From Gallionellales bacterium UBA7399 (GTDB lineage Bacteria > Pseudomonadota > Gammaproteobacteria > Burkholderiales > Gallionellaceae): a stretch of DNA of 33,114 nucleotides. The stretch is from assembly GCA_002470125.1 (NCBI GenBank), contig DKNB01000017.1, forward strand, positions 267-33,380, given 5' to 3'. Position numbers and translations under genes: made by a program. The notes beneath the pieces were generated by a model. The model was given only the letters and a program-made list of their open reading frames with translations. It was not told where the DNA came from and searched no databases. The number at the start of each line of letters is the position of its first letter. Position 1 is the first letter of the stretch. This document shows positions 23,465-30,431 of this stretch, one piece after another.

Positions 23465-24709
23465 CTAGTCGATGATACGAACTGGCGCAAAGCCACCGTT
23501 TGCTGTACGGAAGTTTGTTGCTTGTCCTTGATATAGCCGTGCAGCGATTAGCTGCACTTGACCATTGTAGACATAGCAGCGAACATCAGATTTGAGCAGA
23601 GTGCCCCCTGATGGGCTGTCTATGCAAATCATTCTCTCGCCAGGGGGAGACATACGTTGCGCGATGTAGCCTCCCTGCATAATTTCATTGAATACACGAT
23701 TTGTAATATTGGCACCGCGGTAGGCACCCTTTCCTCCATAGCCGTGGATGGGTTTAAAAAACCATTGTTTGCGTTGTGATCGCCAATACTCATTGGTCCG
23801 CATTTCTACAACCCTGGTCTCTGGTATACCAGAGACCAGGGTTGTAATAATCTCTTCTGTTACATTTATCGAACGTAAAATTGCTGGTGTAGTGAGCAGG
23901 GAAAGATTGCGTTTGTCAGCGTATAACGCATATGCGTAAGGATGTGGTGTTAGTACCACCTCATTTTTGAGGTAAGCGGTATTGATTGTGGCGTGCTGTT
24001 GCAGCAAGAAATCTGTTAAGCGGTTGTAGATAAGGTCTATCTTATTTTCTTTAAAATACAGCGCACCTGTGCGCGCCTCTAACTCACTTGGATCTAGAAT
24101 GAACGTAGTGATACCGTTATGTTCAAATAATTCCTTTATTAGCAGAAATTCCGGATAAAAATATTGATCATGTGGTCGATTGTCAACTATGGCGATAGTT
24201 TTTAGTGGGTCAGGGCCACGCTCCAATCTCCACTCGTTGAGAAACATTTCAACAAAGGCTTGTTCTAGATCATCAATAGCCACAGGCTTTCCGGGCGTGT
24301 CGACAGCACACTGACTGCGGAACTCTAATGCGTTAAACATTGCACCGCCAGCGTTTGTATTAATCTCAATGAGGTGCACACCTTCGGCATTCAGATGGAA
24401 GTCATAGCCAAAAAACACCCCCTTAGATCGAGGGGTGTGCTGAGAAATGGACGGTATATTGTTCAGAATAATATTGCGCCAAGCGGGCAAGCTTGTGACC
24501 TTGCTTACAGCCTCAATGATTGCACGCATTGCTTTATCATCGTTGCTGGAGATGAATAGTGGAGTGCTAGCGAACAGATGAGGGCAGCGTTCGTGCAAAC
24601 GTTGATGCCAATCTTGGCCCTGCTCATGGAGAGCAAGCTCCAGTGCGCCCCGATCTATGGTTGCAGAATGACAGTTATTGTTTAATTCTTTTGCGGTTTC
24701 CGCGCTCAT
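23465..24709 (-). CDS. ATP-grasp protein with circularly permuted motif order, substrate unknown
   Basis: A 414-residue protein I cannot name. It has ATP-grasp motifs in rotated order: the metal-binding motif LIEINTNAGG (Glu115, Asn117), normally last, is near the N-terminus. The nucleotide loop WFFKPIHGYGGKGAYRG (Lys319, glycines 323-327) is near the C-terminus, followed by LKSDVRCYVYNG (Asp375, Arg377) and ARLYQGQATNFRTANGG (Arg391, Asn399, Arg401). In glutathione-synthetase-like enzymes the loop comes first and the ExN motif last. This suggests a carboxylate-amine or peptide-type ligase. Residues 288-301 are encoded by a perfect 40-bp palindrome. It is three bases upstream of crcB and 58 bases downstream of fadA. 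No signal peptide is seen. The ATG start lacks a clear ribosome binding site. Confidence 0.75.
   Translation of the reverse strand: MSAETAKELNNNCHSATIDRGALELALHEQGQDWHQRLHERCPHLFASTPLFISSNDDKAMRAIIEAVSKVTSLPAWRNIILNNIPSISQHTPRSKGVFFGYDFHLNAEGVHLIEINTNAGGAMFNALEFRSQCAVDTPGKPVAIDDLEQAFVEMFLNEWRLERGPDPLKTIAIVDNRPHDQYFYPEFLLIKELFEHNGITTFILDPSELEARTGALYFKENKIDLIYNRLTDFLLQQHATINTAYLKNEVVLTPHPYAYALYADKRNLSLLTTPAILRSINVTEEIITTLVSGIPETRVVEMRTNEYWRSQRKQWFFKPIHGYGGKGAYRGANITNRVFNEIMQGGYIAQRMSPPGERMICIDSPSGGTLLKSDVRCYVYNGQVQLIAARLYQGQATNFRTANGGFAPVRIID
23807..23846. repeat. Perfect 40-bp palindrome without spacer, inside the ATP-grasp gene
   Basis: Twenty bases (TACAACCCTGGTCTCTGGTA) are followed directly by their exact reverse complement; flanking bases do not continue the symmetry. 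It is read through in frame, and because the centre falls in phase both strands encode TTLVSGIPETRVV. No second copy was found by eye in the window. Confidence 0.95.
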
Positions 24710-24767
24710 GATGTTGGTGTGCTATTCTAAAAATAGAAGATGGCATGCAGTTCAATAAGACCGTTAA

Positions 24768-25967
24768 TTAGGTTGCTTCGAAAATTCCAGCAGCCCCCAT
24801 ACCTGTTCCAATACACATGGTGACCATGCCATATTTTTTTCTGTGCCTGCGTAATCCGTGCAGCATGGTGGCTGTTCGAATTACACCGGTTGCGCCCAAG
24901 GGGTGCCCTAGTGCTATCGCGCCACCCAGTGGGTTGACCTTGGTTGGATCAAGCTTAACCTCTCGTATGACTGCTATGGTTTGTGCGGCAAAGGCTTCAT
25001 TTAGCTCAATCCAGTCGATGTCGTCTAACTGCAATCCAGTCTGTTGCAGTACAAGTGGAATCGCTTTCTTTGGACCTATGCCCATAATCTCTGGCGGTAC
25101 ACCGGCCACAGCAAAACCAAGAAACTTTCCCATGGGTGTTAGGTTGTAACGTGTTAGTGCTTTTTCACTAACCAGTAGGATCGCACCAGCGCCATCTGAC
25201 ATTTGTGAGCTGTTGCCAGCGGTGACGGATCCATTTTTGGCAAAAATTGCTGCTAGCTTCGCTAATGCATCTAAAGATATATTTGTGCGTGGCCCCTCGT
25301 CCTGACTTGCTATGTTTTTATGTAAGCTTACGGTGCGGCGCAACAAGTCCGGAGCATGACTTTGAATTTGGTATGGCGTAATTTCACTTATAAATTCATT
25401 TTGTGCAATGGCTTTTAGAGCGCGGCAATGACTTTCAAAAGCAAAAGTATCTTGTGATGCTCGATCTACCTGCCAACGTTGCGCTACTTTTTCTGCGGTC
25501 AATCCCATGCCATAAGCAATTGCTATGTTCTCATTATGAGAAAAGATACGTGGGTTTACTGCAATTTTGTTGCCTGTCATGGGAATCATGCTCATGCTCT
25601 CTACGCCCGCTGCAATCATTACATCAGCTTCGCCAAGACGAATTCGATCCGCAGCAATTGCTATGGCCTGCAATCCAGAAGAGCAGAATCGGTTGATGGT
25701 TAAGCCGGATACGGAGTGAGGCATGCCGGCTAGCAGCAATGCAATTCGTGCTACATTCATACCTTGTTCTGCTTCTGGCATAGCGCATCCGGCAATAACA
25801 TCGCTAACTGCGGCAGGGTCAAGCGATGGACACTGGCTAAGCACACTTTTTAATACGTGCGCTAACAGGTCGTCTGGCCGGGTGGTATGAAACATGCCGC
25901 GCGGCGCTTTTCCTACTGGAGTTCGGGTGGCGGCAACAATGTAGGCTTCTTGAATTTGCTTTGGCAT
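24768..25967 (-). CDS. fadA: Acetyl-CoA acyltransferase (beta-oxidation thiolase)
   Basis: The last step of beta-oxidation: thiolytic cleavage of 3-ketoacyl-CoA to acetyl-CoA and a shortened acyl-CoA. It has 399 residues. The nucleophilic cysteine is in NRFCSSGLQAIA (about residue 93), then NEAFAAQ and GGAIALGHPLGATG with catalytic histidines, and the second cysteine in CIGTGMGAAGIFE. The N-terminus AYIVAATRTPVGKAPRGMF is typical of the degradative type. It starts nine bases after the stop of the fadB-like gene, so the pair probably forms the trifunctional complex. It could also be annotated as acetyl-CoA acetyltransferase, but the context favours FadA. Confidence 0.93.
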   Translation of the reverse strand: MPKQIQEAYIVAATRTPVGKAPRGMFHTTRPDDLLAHVLKSVLSQCPSLDPAAVSDVIAGCAMPEAEQGMNVARIALLLAGMPHSVSGLTINRFCSSGLQAIAIAADRIRLGEADVMIAAGVESMSMIPMTGNKIAVNPRIFSHNENIAIAYGMGLTAEKVAQRWQVDRASQDTFAFESHCRALKAIAQNEFISEITPYQIQSHAPDLLRRTVSLHKNIASQDEGPRTNISLDALAKLAAIFAKNGSVTAGNSSQMSDGAGAILLVSEKALTRYNLTPMGKFLGFAVAGVPPEIMGIGPKKAIPLVLQQTGLQLDDIDWIELNEAFAAQTIAVIREVKLDPTKVNPLGGAIALGHPLGATGVIRTATMLHGLRRHRKKYGMVTMCIGTGMGAAGIFEAT

Positions 25968-25976
25968 AGGAATACT

Positions 25977-28454
25977 TTAATTTCGTAATGGTTTGCCGTA
26001 TTTGAGCATGTGTTCAATGCGTTCTTGAGTTTTATCCATTGCTAACAATTCAATGAAGTTACGTCGCTCAAGATCTAGGAACCATTGCTCATCGACCATG
26101 CTGCCGGTATCTATGTCTCCACCACACATCACTTCCGCTACACGGCACCCAATAGCATAATCGTGCTCTGAAATGAAGCCCCCTTCTAGCATGTTAATCA
26201 TGGATGCCTTAAGGGACGCGATGCCAGTTCTACCTGCCACTGGAATTTGGTATTGCATTAGAGGTGGACGATAGGCCATTCGTGTTAGTGAAAGCGCCTC
26301 ATTTTTGGCGGCATAGAGCAACTCAAAGTGATTCATAACGATTCGATCTGACACTCTTAGGTAGCCCATCTCTCTGGCAAACTCTGCACTTTGAGACACC
26401 TCACCCATGGAAATATTTTGGAAAAAATGGCGGATAAATGGGAAGACGTTACCGCCACCTGCCATTTGTGCTGCACGATGTGCCATTTCCTTGCAGCCCC
26501 CTCCGGAGGGCAGTAGCCCAACCCCCGTTTCTACTAGGCCAAAATAACTTTCTAGGGCGGCCACAATACGTGTGCAGTGAATTGATATTTCACATCCACC
26601 ACCCAGTGCAAGGCCGTCTACTGCCGCTATGGTGGGTACTTGTGCATACTTCAAGCGTTGTGAAACAAGCTGAAATTTAATAATGGTATCTTCGATGTGG
26701 GGTGTCTTGCCGGTGGCCGCATTGACGAGCTCACCCAGTCCGCCACCACTTGCTATGGTGTATTTGATGCGCTGCGCCGCACTCTTGAGGTTATTAAATT
26801 TATTTTCATTGGGTGGTTGAACTCCTTGCATTAGCTGCAATAAATTTGCCCCTGCAGAGAATGGCGGGCTTGCCTGCCAAATAATTAAGGCGAGCCAGCT
26901 TTCTTCTGCTTCGTTCAATGCGCGTAGAATATCGTCTAGCAATTCATTGCTAATGATGTGCATTTTTGTTTTGAAGCTTAGTATGGCGATACCATCTTTT
27001 CCTGTGTGCCACATGCGCACATTCTCAGTTTCAAAAATAGTTTCACCGTATTGCACCACCTCTCCCAGTAGTTGCTCAGGAAATTCTTGACGGTTGTATA
27101 TGGACAAGATTGAGCGTGGTTGATACTCATTGTTGCTAGGAGAGTATGAACCCTGGGGGGTATGGATTTTACTGCGCGTTGGATCGATTGCCCATTGCGG
27201 TAGAGGTGTGGAGGACATTGTTTTGCCTGCAGAGATGTCGTCATTCAGCCACCCTAAAACTTTTTGCCAGCCAGCTGCTTGCCATATTTCAAATGGTCCA
27301 CTATCCCAACCAAAGCCCCAGCGTATTGCGAAATCTAAGTCGCGTGCATTGTTGGCTATGCTCTCCAGGTGCGTAGAGCAGTAGTGAAATGTATCGCGAA
27401 ATACCGCCCATAGAAATTGGGCCTGAGGCCGTTCGCTGGCGTGCAATGCCGACAGTCTGTCGTCCCAGTTTGGTTTGCGCAAAATTTGCTCTACCGCTGC
27501 ATCAATTTTTCCATTTGATAAGCGATAATTTTGAGAATCAAGATCAAAAACAAATATCTTGTCGTCAACCTTGCGATACACGCCACATTTTGTTTTTTGT
27601 CCTAGCGCCCCATCATTGATTAATTTCTTTAACCAGTCTGGAAGTGAAAAATACATATGCCATGGGTCCTCTGGGAGGCGATCGTGCATGGTATCAACTG
27701 CGTGTGAGAATATATCTAGCCCAACTATATCCAGAGTGCGGAATGTGGCACTTTTTGGGCGCCCAATATGGCGGCCGGTTAAGGTGTCTACGATGTCTAA
27801 ATTTAAGCCCAATCGTCGAGCGTGGTGTAATGTGGCTAGCAGAGAAAATATGCCTATGCGATTGGCGATAAAGTTGGGCGTATCCTTGGCGCGAATTACT
27901 CCTTTGCCCAGGGTGGACACCAAGAACTCTTCTAGCTTGTCTAGTATCGCAACGTCAGTATCCACGTGAGATATTAATTCAATCAGGTGCATGTAGCGGG
28001 GCGGATTAAAAAAGTGAACTCCGCAAAAACAATGACGTCGCGCCTCTGGGAAAGCCATTGCTAACTCTTTGATGGCCAGGCCGGATGTGTTGCTGGCGAA
28101 GATGCAATCTGCGCTGAGATGGGGGGCAAGCTTGCGGTAGAGGTCGGATTTCCAGTCAATGCGCTCGGCAATGGCTTCTATAACTAGATCACAGTCATGC
28201 AGCAGCTCGAGATGTTGCTCATAATTGGCCGGTTGAATGTATGCCAATCTAGAGGGTGATACTAGCGGACTGGGCTTTACCTTCCGCAGTGATTTTATTG
28301 CCTGAGCTGCATTTTCATTTGGGTCGCCATTCTTGGCAGGCAATTCAAATAGCAGCGCTTCCACATTGGCGTTGACAAAATGCGCGGCAATTTGAGCACC
28401 CATCACCCCAGCACCTAATACAGCAACTTTCCGTATAGTTTTCGTGTGAGGCAT
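25977..28454 (-). CDS. 3-hydroxyacyl-CoA dehydrogenase / enoyl-CoA hydratase fusion, dehydrogenase first
   Basis: A multifunctional beta-oxidation protein of 825 residues. The NAD-binding Rossmann fold starts at the N-terminus (VAVLGAGVMGAQIAAHF), with ASNTSGLAIKELA and CGVHFFNPPRYMHLIELI, then the helical dehydrogenase domain. An enoyl-CoA hydratase/crotonase domain follows at about 485-720 (PPFSAGANLLQL, DGLALGGGCEISIHC, FGLVETGVGLLPSGGG). This order is the reverse of E. coli FadB and matches the FadN-type family common in betaproteobacteria and Bacillus. I chose ATG 28454 (MPHTKTIRKVAV) because AGGA lies seven bases upstream; an in-frame GTG six codons earlier is less likely. It pairs with fadA just downstream. 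Confidence 0.94.
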   Translation of the reverse strand: MPHTKTIRKVAVLGAGVMGAQIAAHFVNANVEALLFELPAKNGDPNENAAQAIKSLRKVKPSPLVSPSRLAYIQPANYEQHLELLHDCDLVIEAIAERIDWKSDLYRKLAPHLSADCIFASNTSGLAIKELAMAFPEARRHCFCGVHFFNPPRYMHLIELISHVDTDVAILDKLEEFLVSTLGKGVIRAKDTPNFIANRIGIFSLLATLHHARRLGLNLDIVDTLTGRHIGRPKSATFRTLDIVGLDIFSHAVDTMHDRLPEDPWHMYFSLPDWLKKLINDGALGQKTKCGVYRKVDDKIFVFDLDSQNYRLSNGKIDAAVEQILRKPNWDDRLSALHASERPQAQFLWAVFRDTFHYCSTHLESIANNARDLDFAIRWGFGWDSGPFEIWQAAGWQKVLGWLNDDISAGKTMSSTPLPQWAIDPTRSKIHTPQGSYSPSNNEYQPRSILSIYNRQEFPEQLLGEVVQYGETIFETENVRMWHTGKDGIAILSFKTKMHIISNELLDDILRALNEAEESWLALIIWQASPPFSAGANLLQLMQGVQPPNENKFNNLKSAAQRIKYTIASGGGLGELVNAATGKTPHIEDTIIKFQLVSQRLKYAQVPTIAAVDGLALGGGCEISIHCTRIVAALESYFGLVETGVGLLPSGGGCKEMAHRAAQMAGGGNVFPFIRHFFQNISMGEVSQSAEFAREMGYLRVSDRIVMNHFELLYAAKNEALSLTRMAYRPPLMQYQIPVAGRTGIASLKASMINMLEGGFISEHDYAIGCRVAEVMCGGDIDTGSMVDEQWFLDLERRNFIELLAMDKTQERIEHMLKYGKPLRN

Positions 28455-28598
28455 GTTGATTCCTGGTACCAATAAAGAGGGTGTAGGCTACAGCTGTTGT
28501 AAGTGTGACGCAGAGGAAATGTGCGTGCTCAGATCGAACGCACTCATTGTGTGGCTATGTTAGCAAATTTATACGTGTTATAACTTGGTGATACGGTG
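28455..28598 (-). other. 144-base gap between fadD and the fadB-like gene
   Basis: No gene here. GTGCGT and ACGCAC (28521-28526 and 28538-28543) form a 6-bp inverted repeat around 11 bases. On the minus strand the gap holds the AGGA ribosome binding site of the fadB-like gene. It may hold a second promoter for fadB-fadA, but no box pair is convincing. Confidence 0.4.
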
Positions 28599-30419
28599 TT
28601 AATGTTTATCGCTCTTAATAAAGAGTTGCTCTATCTCTTTGCTGAAGCGCTCCACTACTGAGTTGCGCTTGATCTTCAGGGTGGGTGTCAAAAGATCACT
28701 CTCACTATCCCATGGCTGCTCCAGTAGAAGCACTCTGCGTATCTTAGCGTAACCAGGAAATTCCTGTATCTGGTTTGTGATGCGCTGCAATACATTCTGT
28801 TCGATGTCGGTGTTGCTTAGGGATTGCGATATGCTGGTGCGCACCCCGATCTCCTGCATAAATTTGCACCAATTATTTGAATTTATTACTATTAATGCAA
28901 TCAAATAAGGGCGAGCTTCACCGTATACCATAACCATATCGAATAATTTATCTCGTAAAATTGCTCGCTCCATATCCACCGGAGAGACTTTTTCCCCGTT
29001 GGACAGGACGATGATTTCTTTTAGCCTCCCTGTAATGGTGATATATCCCAATTCGTCAATAAGGGCGGTATCGCCGGTATTAAGCCAACCGTCTGTACTT
29101 ATTGTGGCGTGTGTTGCTTCAGCATTATCCCAGTAGCCCAACATAACATTATCCCCTTTTACTAATAGTACGCCCTGATCATCGATGCGTACCTGAACCC
29201 CTGGTATAGGTCGTCCGACACTAGAGGGAATATTGCCAATTAAACTATTGGCACAGACAACCGGACTGGTCTCGGTCATGCCGTAGCCCTGCAAGATGGG
29301 TAGGTCGAGTGCAATGAATATTTGTGATATGTCCGGGGGCAATGCGGCCCCACCACATAAAACTAAGCGTAACCTACCCCCAAATGGTGCCATCACTTTG
29401 CGCACCACAAAGTGGTTGAGTAGGGGCCATATGCATAAAGATGGATGCCATTTGATACGTTTTTGCCTGTATTCAAAACGATGCCACCCTATGCGGACCG
29501 CTAGGTTGAACAGTTTGCGCTGTAGCGACGATACATCTTCTAGCTTGGTGTAAATTTGTTCATAAATACGTTCGAGAGTGCGTGGGACGGACACCAAAAC
29601 AGTTGGACGAATGATTTTTAAGTCTTCCGCTAATAAATGAATGGAGCGTGCATAAGCAACCGTAACATTAGCCATGACACTGATGTAGTAGCCCATAGTG
29701 CGCTCAAAGGTGTGAGACAGAGGTAAAAATGACAGCATCGTGTCCTTCTCGTTGACGGGGCAGGTTAACAAGGCTGCATATGTATCAAATAAAATATTAT
29801 GATGTGACAGCATCACCCCTTTGGGGCGCCCTGTAGTGCCCGATGTATATATGATCGTAGCCAATCTGCTGCATGCAGGTGTTTGCGTATCAATTAAAGT
29901 TGCGTGCGTTGGCAGCCATTCATCTTTGCATAGTAAACGCGCCTCATTGTGTCCAATCAATTTATCCAGACTAATCATGCGATGTATGCATGTGATTTGA
30001 GTGCAGATCTGACGCAGACTTTGCCATTGCTCAGCATTTTCAAATAAGAGTACTTTCACGCATGAATTATTGATGATGTAGGCTATACTTTCGGGTCTGT
30101 CTGAAGTGTATAGTGGCACCAAAACAAGACCGAGCGACAGTGCGGCTTGATCAAATAATATCCACTCAGGGCAATTGCGTAGCATGACGCCAACACGATC
30201 ACCACTCGTTAAGTTTTCACGAATCAATGCCGCCTGCCAGCGCGCTACCTGATCATGAGCTTGCGCCCATGTCATAGATAGCCAGCTATTGTTTTTTGAA
30301 TCAAAATAACGATAAGCGATAGATCTTGGTGTGCGTTTGACGCGCTCAAGAAACAACCCATGTAGGGTGACAGCTTGTGTCGGCGTGATAACGGGGTCAA
30401 AATTATTTAACATTTTCAT
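28599..30419 (-). CDS. Long-chain fatty acid-CoA ligase (AMP-forming)
   Basis: Activates fatty acids to acyl-CoA through an acyl-adenylate. It has 606 residues, in the size range of the bacterial FadD15-like group rather than classical E. coli FadD (561). Adenylation motifs in order are IIYTSGTTGRPKGVMLSH (phosphate-binding loop), LPLSHTFERTMGYY, GYGMTETSPVV, TGDTALIDELGYITITGRLKEIIVLSNGEKVSP (hinge), and a C-terminal LTPTLKIKRN with the catalytic lysine region. The start is ATG 30419 or the ATG two codons later; no clear ribosome binding site. It lies 12 bases after fadE, so they share a transcript. It would supply the substrate for FadE. Confidence 0.92.
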   Translation of the reverse strand: MKMLNNFDPVITPTQAVTLHGLFLERVKRTPRSIAYRYFDSKNNSWLSMTWAQAHDQVARWQAALIRENLTSGDRVGVMLRNCPEWILFDQAALSLGLVLVPLYTSDRPESIAYIINNSCVKVLLFENAEQWQSLRQICTQITCIHRMISLDKLIGHNEARLLCKDEWLPTHATLIDTQTPACSRLATIIYTSGTTGRPKGVMLSHHNILFDTYAALLTCPVNEKDTMLSFLPLSHTFERTMGYYISVMANVTVAYARSIHLLAEDLKIIRPTVLVSVPRTLERIYEQIYTKLEDVSSLQRKLFNLAVRIGWHRFEYRQKRIKWHPSLCIWPLLNHFVVRKVMAPFGGRLRLVLCGGAALPPDISQIFIALDLPILQGYGMTETSPVVCANSLIGNIPSSVGRPIPGVQVRIDDQGVLLVKGDNVMLGYWDNAEATHATISTDGWLNTGDTALIDELGYITITGRLKEIIVLSNGEKVSPVDMERAILRDKLFDMVMVYGEARPYLIALIVINSNNWCKFMQEIGVRTSISQSLSNTDIEQNVLQRITNQIQEFPGYAKIRRVLLLEQPWDSESDLLTPTLKIKRNSVVERFSKEIEQLFIKSDKH

Positions 30420-30431
30420 ATTTGATGTTAT

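Noticed and set aside
23462..23470. Fluoride riboswitch ahead of crcB
   Set aside because: Only three bases separate crcB from the upstream gene, and no riboswitch-like fold was seen.
23748..23939. Short plus-strand frame sharing a peptide with the ATP-grasp protein
   Set aside because: The shared peptide is only the consequence of the 40-bp palindrome; the rest is antisense to the real gene.
24061..24074. GCGCAC-CT-GTGCGC inverted repeat in the ATP-grasp gene
   Set aside because: Short; such repeats are expected by chance in this much sequence, and nothing links it to the 40-bp palindrome.
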